A stretch of DNA of 64,000 nt. It comes from Bradyrhizobium sp. in8p8. Lineage in GTDB: Bacteria > Pseudomonadota > Alphaproteobacteria > Rhizobiales > Xanthobacteraceae. This document shows positions 18,399 through 26,230 of this stretch, piece by piece. Below the pieces are notes generated by a model. It was not told where the DNA came from and did no database searches. It was given only the letters and a program-made list of their open reading frames with translations. The translations under genes and the position numbers were made by a program. Location: positions 62,001 through 126,000 of the forward strand of contig NZ_AUGD01000001.1 in assembly GCF_000426845.1 (NCBI RefSeq), given 5' to 3'. The stretch's first letter is position 1. Each line of letters opens with the position of its first letter.

Positions 18399-20078
18399 CT
18401 AACCTGCCGGCACGATGACCACGCTCTTGTCTTTCGGCCAGCGGATGCGCCAGGCGAAGTTGATGTCCTTGATCTCGCCGGGCTTGGCGTCGAACGACCA
18501 TTCCAGCACACCGCGCTTGTCGCGGATGTTGGTTGCGGTGGGCTGAGTGCTCGAGGGCAGCATCTCGACCACGATGTCCTCGTTCTCGCTGACCGGCAGC
18601 TGATCCTCGATCGCCACCTTGATCGGGAAGTCATGGCCATTGCGGATCGTGGTCCTGAACGAGCGCTCGTCGGTCTTCGACGTCGTCACCAGGAGACCTG
18701 CCGAGCCTTCGTTTCGCTTGAGCACGGCCCGCTGGATTTTGACCTTCTCGTCGGCGCCGAAGCCGAGGCGCACGATGTCGTCCCTGGCGGACGCCGTGAT
18801 CTTGCCGCGGCCGACGAAGATGCCGTCGCGGTAGATCGCGACCTTGCCGGGCAGCAGGGTCGTGTCATCGGTCTGCTTGAAGCTGGCTTCGAGGAAGGCG
18901 GTCGGGTCGAGCACCGGTGCCGCGCGCACTGCGAGATCGGCGGGAACATTCATCGAGGCGATACGGAGGCTCTTGGCGCCCTCGGCGGCGCCGAGGCTGA
19001 CGCGGCCCGGAATTTTGAAGGTGGCCTGGAAATCGCCGATCTCGGCGACGGCCTGTTGCTCGTCGGCGCGCTCGCGCGACTCGGCCGCCTCGGCGATCTT
19101 GGCCATCGACGGCGATTGCGCCTGGCGCGTCATCGGAGCCGGCCGCGCCAGATCGGACGCCGTGCCGAGCGCCAGCGGCTTGGGGACTTGCGGATATTGC
19201 GCAACCAGCGAGTTCAGCTCCGGAGCACTGCCGCCGCGGCTGATGCGGACCGTGGAGACGCCAAGTGTCACGTTGGACCAGTCCTCACCGGTCGACTGCG
19301 TGACCTCCGCACGGCGCACCAGTTCGAGCTGCGGCTTACGGTCCTTGGCTCCGGTGTCGAGCCGGGCATCGTAAAGCGGCGTCCAGCGTGCGCTACGCAC
19401 CGTGTAGGTCACGCGCAGCGTCGCCTTGGTCGGGGCGGCCGAGGCGACATCGATCCGCACTTCCAGCTTGTTTGGCGGCTTGGCCGAGCGCTCGGCCTCC
19501 AGCTGCGCGATCTGACGATCGAGTTCGCGCTGTTTTCGCGTGGCCTCGCGGATGGTGGTGTCCGCGATCGCGACCTCCTCCCCGACCGCCGCAAAGGCGG
19601 CGCGCCACTCGGTGATCGGCCTCGCCTCGCCCTTGTCGCCAAGTCCGGCGGGAGAGGTTTCGGCGAAATGCTGCGCGAATTTGCGTCGCGCTGCGGCCGA
19701 TTCGATTGCGCCTTGCAGGTCCGCGCGCTGGTCCTTCAGCGCTTCGATACGCTTGTCGAGTTCGGGCAGATTGACCGGCGGCGCCGCCTTCGGCGGCCGC
19801 GCATCGATCGTGCCGATGGTGAGCTTGGCACCCGCCTCGCCTTCGACGCGGAGGGACGACGGATCTAGCGAGAGCGGAAAATCCCTTACGACCAGCGTCG
19901 AGTCACCGGAGACGAGATCCAAGGAAATGACGCGGGTGACGGTGGCCCCGTCGGGATAGACGGTGACCGTGTCGATCGCCGAATTGGTATCCACGTTCGC
20001 CGCCCACGATCCAGATGCGACGGCAAAGGTCACGAGGACCAAGCTCGTGGTTGCCAACCATTTTGCGGTGATGCGCAT
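18399..20078 (-). CDS. DUF4139 / MuiA-family secreted protein
   Basis: 559 residues with a signal peptide (LATTSLVLVTFAVASGSWA). It has an N-terminal DUF4140-like domain (TVTVYPDGATVTRVISLDL), a coiled-coil region with many Lys/Arg/Glu (about 80-190, including RKQRELDRQIAQLEAE), and a C-terminal DUF4139 beta-rich domain starting at ASAAPTKATLRVTYTVRSARWTPLYDARLD. Related proteins are called mucoidy inhibitor A, but the role is not established. The frame is open to 20456, yet AGGAGG six bases before ATG 20078 fixes the start. It stands alone on its strand. Confidence 0.85.
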   Translation of the reverse strand: MRITAKWLATTSLVLVTFAVASGSWAANVDTNSAIDTVTVYPDGATVTRVISLDLVSGDSTLVVRDFPLSLDPSSLRVEGEAGAKLTIGTIDARPPKAAPPVNLPELDKRIEALKDQRADLQGAIESAAARRKFAQHFAETSPAGLGDKGEARPITEWRAAFAAVGEEVAIADTTIREATRKQRELDRQIAQLEAERSAKPPNKLEVRIDVASAAPTKATLRVTYTVRSARWTPLYDARLDTGAKDRKPQLELVRRAEVTQSTGEDWSNVTLGVSTVRISRGGSAPELNSLVAQYPQVPKPLALGTASDLARPAPMTRQAQSPSMAKIAEAAESRERADEQQAVAEIGDFQATFKIPGRVSLGAAEGAKSLRIASMNVPADLAVRAAPVLDPTAFLEASFKQTDDTTLLPGKVAIYRDGIFVGRGKITASARDDIVRLGFGADEKVKIQRAVLKRNEGSAGLLVTTSKTDERSFRTTIRNGHDFPIKVAIEDQLPVSENEDIVVEMLPSSTQPTATNIRDKRGVLEWSFDAKPGEIKDINFAWRIRWPKDKSVVIVPAG

Positions 20079-20305
20079 AAAGTCCCTCCTGCCAGCACCA
20101 CCGCGCTTCCAGCCGGGCGCGCGCGATGAAATGCCTCGCCATCGTGATTGGACGCGGCAGGGAAGGAACTGGTTCGATTGAGGCTTCGGTGGGACGCCGC
20201 TAAGGCGGCCCCGTGACCGCTGAACGCTTTGCCCGGCGGCCTTCAAGGCCAGGGGCGAGACGCGGTGAAACCGGCTGAAATCCCCGCGGCGTCGGTAGCA
20301 TGGGC

Positions 20306-21517
20306 TCAGCGTGCCGGCGACGGCACGCCCATGACGGCCAGAGCGCGCCGGGGACGACCGGCCAGCAACGGACCGAAGGCAATCGCGAAGCCAAGGAACG
20401 CAACGATCCAGCCGCAGGCAGCGATTTGCAGCAGCGCATCGCCGTGCGCAGGCCACATCACGGCAGCGACCCGGGTCAGAGCCGCGATCACGATCGCAGC
20501 ATAGATTCCCTGGATTGCCGGCGAAGCCGTCAAGGCCTGTCCGGTATGGCCGAGGCTCGCGCGGGTCATCACCGCGAGCGTCATGGTTCCCGCCGCACCC
20601 GCCATCCAGGCGTGGATGCCGGCGCTTGGCGGCAGCTCACCGAAACCGGCGATGGCATTGAGGACAAAGCCCAACGGCACGAAGGAATAGCCGACATGCA
20701 GGATCACGAGCAGCCGCTCGCGGGAGGTGCGATCACCGGCCCAGCGCGCAAGCCGCACCACATGCAGTCCGCCGACGAGTGCCATCAGGATGCCCGTGAC
20801 GGCATTCAATGGCGCCACGATCCACGTGATGAGCGCGAGCGCACTGCATCCGATCACTGCTCCGTCGAAGCGTCCGAACGGCACGGGCAGGCGGCCGGGA
20901 TTGAACTTGACCAGCCAGTTGCGGGTGAAGCTCGGAATGATGCGGCCGCCGATCAACGCGATCAACAGAACGACCACGCTGATGCCGACGCGGATGCTGA
21001 CGTCGGCCGCTCCCGCGTAATGCGCTTCGACATGAAAGGCGATGTTGCCTGCGAGCAGAGCGAGCACCAGCCCCACTACCGGCAGGTTGCGCCAATTGCC
21101 GCCCGCGATGATCTCGCGCGTCGCGGCGGCGACGACCAATGCGAGGAAGGCGGCATCGACGAGCAGCGCAAATGTCCAGCCTGTATTCGCCGACACCGTC
21201 ACAACGACACGCCCGGCGAGCCAGACCGCCAGCAGCACGCCCAATGGCGTACCCTGGATCGGCAGCCGCCCTGTCCAGTTCGGGATGGCCGTGAACAGAA
21301 ATCCGGTGATCACGGCGGGCAGGAAGCCATAAAGCATCTCGTGGATGTGCCAGTCGCGCGGCGCGAATGCGGAACTCACCGACAATTCGCCATAGAACAT
21401 CGGCAGCCAGGCCAGGATCGACAGCGCTGCCTGGATGGCGGCAAGCAGGAAAAAGGGCCTAAAGCTGTTCGCAAACAGCGGCCAGCCCGCAAAATTGCGG
21501 GATCGAGCGCCAGCCAT
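20306..21517 (-). CDS. nnrS: NnrS family haem/copper membrane protein
   Basis: 403 residues with about twelve membrane helices. NnrS features are visible: LFANSFRPFFLLAAIQAAL near the start, RDWHIHEMLYGFLPAVITGFLFTA with paired His that could bind metal, and HAWMAGAAGTMTLAVMTRASLGHTG. NnrS proteins are linked to nitric oxide metabolism and relieve nitrosative stress; the biochemical reaction is unsettled. It is divergent from nnrR and shares a promoter region with the palindrome at 21580. TGGAG precedes the ATG by eight bases. Confidence 0.92.
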   Translation of the reverse strand: MAGARSRNFAGWPLFANSFRPFFLLAAIQAALSILAWLPMFYGELSVSSAFAPRDWHIHEMLYGFLPAVITGFLFTAIPNWTGRLPIQGTPLGVLLAVWLAGRVVVTVSANTGWTFALLVDAAFLALVVAAATREIIAGGNWRNLPVVGLVLALLAGNIAFHVEAHYAGAADVSIRVGISVVVLLIALIGGRIIPSFTRNWLVKFNPGRLPVPFGRFDGAVIGCSALALITWIVAPLNAVTGILMALVGGLHVVRLARWAGDRTSRERLLVILHVGYSFVPLGFVLNAIAGFGELPPSAGIHAWMAGAAGTMTLAVMTRASLGHTGQALTASPAIQGIYAAIVIAALTRVAAVMWPAHGDALLQIAACGWIVAFLGFAIAFGPLLAGRPRRALAVMGVPSPAR

Positions 21518-21579
21518 GGGTCAACTCCAGTAGATTCAGATCGTTGATTGGAAAAATACCGCCATCCGGTCGGCCCGTT

Positions 21580-21593
21580 TTGCGCTAACGCAA
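21580..21593. promoter_or_regulatory. FixK2/NnrR-type box between nnrS and nnrR
   Basis: TTGCGCTAACGCAA, symmetrical in its outer five bases on each side and extended by one more T/A pair. It fits the FixK2 pattern TTG(A/C)-N6-(T/G)CAA and the TTGCG-N4-CGCAA form. It is centred about 59 bp from the nnrR start and 69 bp from the nnrS start, so one site could serve both. Confidence 0.75.
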
Positions 21594-21645
21594 ACTACCT
21601 GACGGTTGCAGGTGCCATCACACTCCCGAGCGCCAAGGAGACAGA

Positions 21646-22356
21646 ATGGCCAAGGTCGACACATCGCTGGTTGCGCATTTGCCGCTGTTTGCCGGAGTGA
21701 CGCCGGACGCCCTCGATGAGATCCTGCGTGAGGCCCGCTCGGCACGCTATCCCAAGAACACCGCCATCTTCGAGCAGGGCGCCGACGCACAGTCCTTCTT
21801 CCTGCTGCTGCACGGCCATGTCCGTGCGGCCAAGACCACGCCGACCGGCGAGCAGATCGTGGTCCGCTATGTCGGGCCCGGCGAAACGTTCGGGCTCGCG
21901 ATGGCAATCGGAGCCGCGCGTTACCCGGCAACGGCGATGGCGGTCGATGACAGCGTGGTGCTGATCTGGCCGACCTCGGCCTGGCCGCGCCTGGTCGAGC
22001 GGTTTCCGGCGCTCGCCGCCAACACACTCCAGACCGTCGGTGCGCGCCTGCAGGAAAGCCACACCCGCATCCTGGAAATGTCGACCAAGCAGGTCGAGCA
22101 ACGCGTCGCGCACGCGCTGCTCCGTCTCGCCAAGCAATCCGGCAAGAAACTCGACCATGGCATCGAGATCGACTTTCCGATCAGCCGCCAGGACATTGCG
22201 CAGATGACCGGCACCACGCTGCACACCGTCAGCCGCATCCTGAGTGGCTGGGAGAGCCAGGGCCTCGTCGAAAGCGGGCGTCAGCGCATCATCCTGCGCG
22301 AGCCGCACAAGATCGTCGTGCTGGCGGAGCGGAGCGCCGACAGCGGCGCGGCCTGA
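21646..22356 (+). CDS. nnrR: Crp/Fnr family regulator NnrR
   Basis: 236 residues. An N-terminal cyclic-nucleotide-type beta barrel (about 12-125) is followed by a dimer helix and a C-terminal winged helix with recognition segment TGTTLHTVSRILSGW. It has no N-terminal Fe-S cysteines, so it is not a direct FNR. Next to nnrS and nirK the best assignment is NnrR, the nitrogen-oxide-responsive activator of denitrification, itself a FixK2 target in B. japonicum. ACGGAGACAG-like sequence AAGGAGACAG stands before the ATG. A hairpin follows the gene. Confidence 0.88.
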   Translation: MAKVDTSLVAHLPLFAGVTPDALDEILREARSARYPKNTAIFEQGADAQSFFLLLHGHVRAAKTTPTGEQIVVRYVGPGETFGLAMAIGAARYPATAMAVDDSVVLIWPTSAWPRLVERFPALAANTLQTVGARLQESHTRILEMSTKQVEQRVAHALLRLAKQSGKKLDHGIEIDFPISRQDIAQMTGTTLHTVSRILSGWESQGLVESGRQRIILREPHKIVVLAERSADSGAA

Positions 22357-22368
22357 GAGCCGAAGCAT

Positions 22369-22393
22369 CCCCTCCCCAAGCCTTGGTGAGGGG
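22369..22393 (+). terminator. Hairpin after nnrR
   Basis: CCCCTC (22369-22374) pairs with GAGGGG (22388-22393); inside, CCAA pairs with TTGG. It lies 13 bp past the nnrR stop and before the convergent DUF1858 gene. No T-tract. Confidence 0.5.
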
Positions 22394-22464
22394 CGCTTCC
22401 GCGTACGGCGAAAGCGCTTCCTCATCCGGGAACCCGCGCGCGCCCGCACGAATTCCAGACCGGC

Positions 22465-22662
22465 TCACGCCGGCACGCAATCGCTCAATGCGGCGAGGAA
22501 TTTTTCGCGGTCGATGCCATGCTCGCGGCAGGCGTCATCCACGGTGTGGAAGGTCGCGATCGGACAGCCGACACAAGCCATCCTGAAGGCGAGAAACACG
22601 CGAATCGTGTGCGGCGCCGTTTGCATGATGTCATCGACCAGATCGTCAAATCCGAAGGACAT
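22465..22662 (-). CDS. DUF1858 small CxxC protein in denitrification locus
   Basis: 65 residues, one DUF1858 domain. The key feature is MACVGCPIA, two Cys spaced CxxC at the start of a helix, followed by HTVDDACREHGID. DUF1858 proteins are often near nitrosative-stress and hybrid-cluster functions, and resemble the N-terminal part of the ScdA/RIC di-iron repair proteins; the role is unknown. ATG 22662 has GGAG seven bases upstream. The frame runs on to 22737, but a FixK2/NnrR-type palindrome lies in that stretch, which favours the short start. hemN is upstream on the same strand. Confidence 0.88.
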   Translation of the reverse strand: MSFGFDDLVDDIMQTAPHTIRVFLAFRMACVGCPIATFHTVDDACREHGIDREKFLAALSDCVPA

Positions 22663-22710
22663 GGACAACTCCGTTCCCGGCTGACGATAGCGGCGTGGGC
22701 GGAAGTCTCT

Positions 22711-22724
22711 TTGTTGAAGCGCAA
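22711..22724. promoter_or_regulatory. FixK2/NnrR-like box before DUF1858 gene
   Basis: TTGTTGAAGCGCAA keeps TTG and CGCAA at the right spacing but has TT where CG is found in the best copies. It is centred about 55 bp from the DUF1858 start. Confidence 0.5.
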
Positions 22725-22734
22725 GCTGGCTTGT

Positions 22735-22841
22735 CATTCCGGGGTGCGCGAAGCGCGAACCCGGAATGCACCGTGCTGTGGATGACGTGGAACAATGGAC
22801 TACGGGCTCGCACCAAGGGTGCGCAGGGAATGACGGGCGAG
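22735..22841. repeat. Degenerate CATTCCGGGG-family repeat
   Basis: Starts TCATTCCGGGGTGCGCGAAGC, then GCGAACCCGGAATGCA, and ends near GGTGCGCAGGGAATGACGGG. Its ends are imperfect inverted repeats, similar to the copies at 1641 and 6179 but more diverged. It fills the gap between the hemN stop and the DUF1858 promoter region. Confidence 0.55.
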
Positions 22842-22846
22842 AGACC

Positions 22847-24199
22847 CTACACCGCGCGGCTATGCAGCTGCTTTCCCGGATCCAGATGCGCGTCGAATGC
22901 AGCAGCGACGCTGCGCACCAGGAAGCGCGAATCCTTGGCGACAGCGAGCCTGTCGCCGTCCAGCCTCACCACGCCGTCGGAGATCAGCGGCTTCAGACGC
23001 GCCGCCGATTTCAGCATCGCGCCTGGCTCCGCGCCATGGCGCGCGCAGATGTCGCCGAGATCGGCACTGAACTCGCACATGATGCGTTCGATGATGTCGG
23101 CGCGCAACCGGTCGTCGTCGGTGAGCCCGTAGCCCTTCGCGGTGGCGAGGCGGCCAGCGGCGATGCTCTGCGCATAGGCGCCGATCTGCACCTCGTTCTG
23201 GACATAGCCCTGCGGCAGATGTCCGATCGCGCTCGCGCCAAAGCCGAGCAGAGTTTCGCTCGTGTCGGTGGTGTAGCCCTGAAAATTTCGCCGCAGCGTC
23301 CGCTGCTCGTACGCCACCGCCATGGAATCACCGGGACGCGCGAAATGATCGAGCCCGATCTGCACGTAGCCGGCCTCCTTCAGCGCATTCGCGATCGCGC
23401 AGGCCTGGTCGTGGCGCGCAAGGCCGTCGGGCAGCACGGCCGCGTTGATCATGCGCTGGTGCTTCTTGAAATCAGGCACGTGAGCATAGCCGAACACAGA
23501 GAAGCGGTCGGGCGCGAGCGCGAGGCTGCGCCGCACCGTATCCAGACACGAAGCTACCGTCTGGTGCGGCAACCCGTAGATCAAGTCGAAATTGATTCCC
23601 TCGATGCCGGCGCGGCGGAGCATCTCGACCACGGCAGCCGTCTGCTCGAAGCTCTGCACCCGGTTGATTGCCCGCTGCACGACGGGATCGAAGCTCTGGA
23701 CGCCCAGGCTCGCACGGTTGACGCCCGAGAGCCGCATGGCCTCGACCATGTCCGCCGTCAAGGTACGCGGATCGATCTCGACCGCGATTTCGGCCGAAGG
23801 CAGCACGAAGAATTTCTGGCGCATCACCGCCATCAGTTCGGCGAAGGCCTCCGGTGCCATGATCGTCGGCGTGCCGCCGCCGAAATGAATGTGCTCGACC
23901 TTGATGCGACGGCCGATGGTCTCGGCGGCAAGCCCGATCTCGCGAAGCAGCGTCCGCTGATAGCCGACGATGAGCTCGTCACGACGGACGATCTGGGTAT
24001 GACAGCCGCAGTACCAGCACATCTCCCGGCAGAACGGCACGTGCAGGTAAAGTGACGCGCTGGCCCCCGCCGGCAGCTCCGCCAACCACCGGGCGTACGT
24101 CTCCGGACCGATCGCCGACGTAAAGTGCGGTGCGGTCGGGTAGCTCGTGTAGCGCGGGAGACGTTCCTCGCCGTAGATCGCCGCAAGATCAGCTCTCAT
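22847..24199 (-). CDS. hemN: Oxygen-independent coproporphyrinogen III oxidase HemN
   Basis: 450 residues, radical-SAM enzyme. The [4Fe-4S] cysteines are C57, C61 and C64 in PFCREMCWYCGCH, with a fourth at C66 as in HemN. The N-terminal RYTSYPTAPHF and the HFGGGTPT motif (cofactor binding) are intact. The C-terminal HemN domain includes NFQGYTTDTSETLLGFGASAIG. It converts coproporphyrinogen III to protoporphyrinogen IX without oxygen, supplying haem during anaerobic growth. Its position between nnrR and nirK, with a palindromic box 96 bp upstream, indicates anaerobic/NO control. Confidence 0.95.
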   Translation of the reverse strand: MRADLAAIYGEERLPRYTSYPTAPHFTSAIGPETYARWLAELPAGASASLYLHVPFCREMCWYCGCHTQIVRRDELIVGYQRTLLREIGLAAETIGRRIKVEHIHFGGGTPTIMAPEAFAELMAVMRQKFFVLPSAEIAVEIDPRTLTADMVEAMRLSGVNRASLGVQSFDPVVQRAINRVQSFEQTAAVVEMLRRAGIEGINFDLIYGLPHQTVASCLDTVRRSLALAPDRFSVFGYAHVPDFKKHQRMINAAVLPDGLARHDQACAIANALKEAGYVQIGLDHFARPGDSMAVAYEQRTLRRNFQGYTTDTSETLLGFGASAIGHLPQGYVQNEVQIGAYAQSIAAGRLATAKGYGLTDDDRLRADIIERIMCEFSADLGDICARHGAEPGAMLKSAARLKPLISDGVVRLDGDRLAVAKDSRFLVRSVAAAFDAHLDPGKQLHSRAV

Positions 24200-24288
24200 A
24201 TCTTACCCATTCGTAAATTCCCGCCGCGAGCATAGATCGCGGCAAATCACGGAATGAGTTCAATTAACCCGGATGCGCGGAAGCGACT

Positions 24289-24302
24289 TTGCGGTGGCGC
24301 AA
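24289..24302. promoter_or_regulatory. FixK2/NnrR-type box between hemN and small membrane gene
   Basis: TTGCGGTGGCGCAA, within an 18-bp symmetrical sequence CTTTGCG-GTGG-CGCAAAG (24287-24304). It fits TTG(A/C)-N6-(T/G)CAA. It is centred about 96 bp from the hemN start and 71 bp from the start of the small gene on the other strand. Confidence 0.75.
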
Positions 24303-24366
24303 AGCGGAACGGCCGGTTCCCGGGGATGATTGGGGCCATTCTGCGCAGCCATCCGGAGCGTCTGCC

Positions 24367-24567
24367 ATGAGGCTTTTTGCACTCGAACTCATTCTCTCCC
24401 TGCTCGACGTCCGCGGTCATATCCCGCGTTTCGACGACTTCCGTCCGGCTCCGGCCACACCGGCCACTGCCGGCATCGTGCGCGCGCTGGCCGCCGCGAT
24501 TGCCGTCTTCGCCGTGTTGTCGCTGGCGATCTGGGGAACGGTCTGGCTTGCCGTGCAGCTCATCTAA
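24367..24567 (+). CDS. Small membrane protein of the nirK locus, unknown function
   Basis: 66 residues. An N-terminal amphipathic stretch (MRLFALELILSLLDVRGHIP) is followed by a charged/proline part and one strong membrane helix (IVRALAAAIAVFAVLSLAIWG, about 38-62). I do not recognise the family. GGAG precedes the ATG by eight bases, and a strong FixK2/NnrR-type palindrome lies 71 bp upstream, so it is likely expressed together with denitrification genes. It could be a small accessory protein of nitrite/NO respiration; that is inference. Confidence 0.75.
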   Translation: MRLFALELILSLLDVRGHIPRFDDFRPAPATPATAGIVRALAAAIAVFAVLSLAIWGTVWLAVQLI

Positions 24568-24974
24568 TAAGTTGCGCTACGACGGTCGGTCGCATGGACC
24601 ACGCACCGCAACGGTCGCAGGCCAGTGTCGGCCGCCTCTGCGAAGAGACGACAGCCAACGTCATCGCCTCGCCGGTCGGGTCGAAATGCCCACCCCACTT
24701 GAAGATGCGAACGAGTCGCCGCTGAGCACAGACGCGGTGGCGGTCACGCCCGGCAATCCTGCACACCGCATGGCAACTGGTAACCGCGACGCCCGAGGCG
24801 TCGGCAACGATCAGTCGCATGTCAGCATGTCAGAATGTCGACACCGCTGTCCGGCTGCTGTTTGCTGAGCCTCGACGTCCGCATCACGGCGCCGGAATCG
24901 ATCAACGCGGTATCGGCGATACTACTTCACCGCGACGCCTAAGTACCGTTGCGGAGGTGAATCACGGCGAAAGC
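24568..24974. other. Non-coding stretch upstream of nirK, one weak ORF
   Basis: About 490 bp separate the small membrane gene from nirK. A leftward 86-codon frame at 24560-24820 has a CDRCG pair and moderate GC at third positions (about 73%, lower than neighbours), overlaps the preceding gene by 8 bp and lacks a clear ribosome site. I do not call it. The right end holds the nirK promoter region. No RNA gene was recognised. Confidence 0.4.
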
Positions 24975-24988
24975 TTGTCGCAGCGCAA
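24975..24988 (+). promoter_or_regulatory. FixK2/NnrR-type box of nirK
   Basis: TTGTCGCAGCGCAA, centred about 74 bp before the nirK start. It keeps TTG and GCAA at the FixK2 spacing. nirK of B. japonicum is known to need FixK2 and has a FNR/FixK-type box in its promoter; this is the equivalent position. Confidence 0.65.
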
Positions 24989-25055
24989 ACACGCTTGCCG
25001 CGATCGGCGCACACTGCATCCGTCATCAAATCTTTTCACATGAAGGATGCTTCCG

Positions 25056-26180
25056 ATGTTCACCCGCAGAGCCGCATTGATCAGCGCCGCCGCCACCGCC
25101 CTGATGTTGGCGGCCCCGGCTTTCGCCGCAAGCGATCTCAAGTTGCCGCGCCAGAAGGTCGAGCTGGTCGCTCCGCCGTTCGTGCACGCGCACGAGCAGG
25201 CCACGACGCAGGGTCCCAAGATCGTCGAGTTCAAGATGACGGTCGAGGAGAAGAAGGTCGTCATCGACGAGAAGGGCACCACCTTCCAGGCCATGACGTT
25301 CAACGGCTCGATGCCGGGACCGCTGATGGTCGTGCACGAGGGTGACTACGTCGAGCTGACGCTGGTCAATCCCGCGACCAACAGCATGCCGCACAACATC
25401 GACTTCCATTCCGCGACCGGAGCGCTCGGTGGCGGCGAGCTCACGCTCATCAATCCCGGCGAGCAGGTCGTGCTGCGCTGGAAGGCGACCAAGACCGGCG
25501 TGTTCGTCTATCACTGCGCACCGGGCGGCCCGATGATCCCCTGGCACGTCGTCTCCGGCATGAACGGTGCCGTGATGGTGCTGCCGCGCGACGGGCTGAA
25601 CGACGGCAAGGGCCGAGCGCTGAAATACGACAAGGTCTACTATATCGGCGAGCAGGACATGTACGTGCCGCGCGACGAGAAGGGCAATTTCAAGTCCTAC
25701 GACTCGCCGGGCGAAGCCTTCACCGAGACCGAAGAGGTGATGAAGAAGCTGATCCCGACCCATGTCGTGTTCAACGGCAAGGTTGGCGCGCTCACCGGCA
25801 AGAATGCGCTCACCGCCAAGGTCGGCGAGAACGTGCTGATCGTGCATTCGCAGGCCAATCGCGACAGCCGTCCGCATCTGATCGGCGGCCATGGCGATTA
25901 TGTCTGGGAGACCGGCAAGTTCGGCAATGCACCCGAGGTCGGGCTCGAGACCTGGTTCATCCGCGGCGGTTCGGCGGGAGCTGCGCTGTACAAGTTCCAG
26001 CAGCCCGGCATCTACGCCTATGTCACGCATAATCTGATCGAGGCGGCCGATCTCGGCGCCACCGCGCACTTCAAGGTCGAAGGCAAGTGGAACGACGATC
26101 TGATGACCCAGGTGAAGGCGCCGGCGGAGATCCCGCCGCAGACACAAGGCGCCCTGCAGACCGGTCGCAAGATCAACTGA
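25056..26180 (+). CDS. nirK: Copper-containing nitrite reductase NirK
   Basis: 374 residues, exported by a Tat-type signal ([23 protein letters not shown]). Two cupredoxin domains carry all copper ligands. Type 1 copper: H113, C154, H164 and M169 ([22 protein letters not shown]). Type 2 copper: H118, H153 and H325. The catalytic Asp116 and His279 (GGHGDYVW) are present. It reduces nitrite to NO in the periplasm. ATG 25056 has AAGGA eight bases upstream and matches the usual MFTRRAAL start; ATG 25047 lacks one. nirV follows after a hairpin. Confidence 0.98.
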   Translation: MFTRRAALISAAATALMLAAPAFAASDLKLPRQKVELVAPPFVHAHEQATTQGPKIVEFKMTVEEKKVVIDEKGTTFQAMTFNGSMPGPLMVVHEGDYVELTLVNPATNSMPHNIDFHSATGALGGGELTLINPGEQVVLRWKATKTGVFVYHCAPGGPMIPWHVVSGMNGAVMVLPRDGLNDGKGRALKYDKVYYIGEQDMYVPRDEKGNFKSYDSPGEAFTETEEVMKKLIPTHVVFNGKVGALTGKNALTAKVGENVLIVHSQANRDSRPHLIGGHGDYVWETGKFGNAPEVGLETWFIRGGSAGAALYKFQQPGIYAYVTHNLIEAADLGATAHFKVEGKWNDDLMTQVKAPAEIPPQTQGALQTGRKIN

Positions 26181-26187
26181 CCAGGCG

Positions 26188-26216
26188 AGAGGGGCCGGCA
26201 GACAGCCGGCCCCTCT
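26188..26216 (+). terminator. Hairpin between nirK and nirV
   Basis: Perfect 12-bp stem AGAGGGGCCGGC (26188-26199), loop AGACA, complement (26205-26216), followed by TTCGG. It begins 8 bp after the nirK stop and ends just before the nirV ribosome site. It probably gives partial termination or stabilises the nirK message. Confidence 0.75.
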
Positions 26217-26230
26217 TTCGGAGGACCATC

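Noticed and set aside
22766..24055. 429-codon frame opposite hemN
   Set aside because: hemN carries intact radical-SAM motifs on the other strand.
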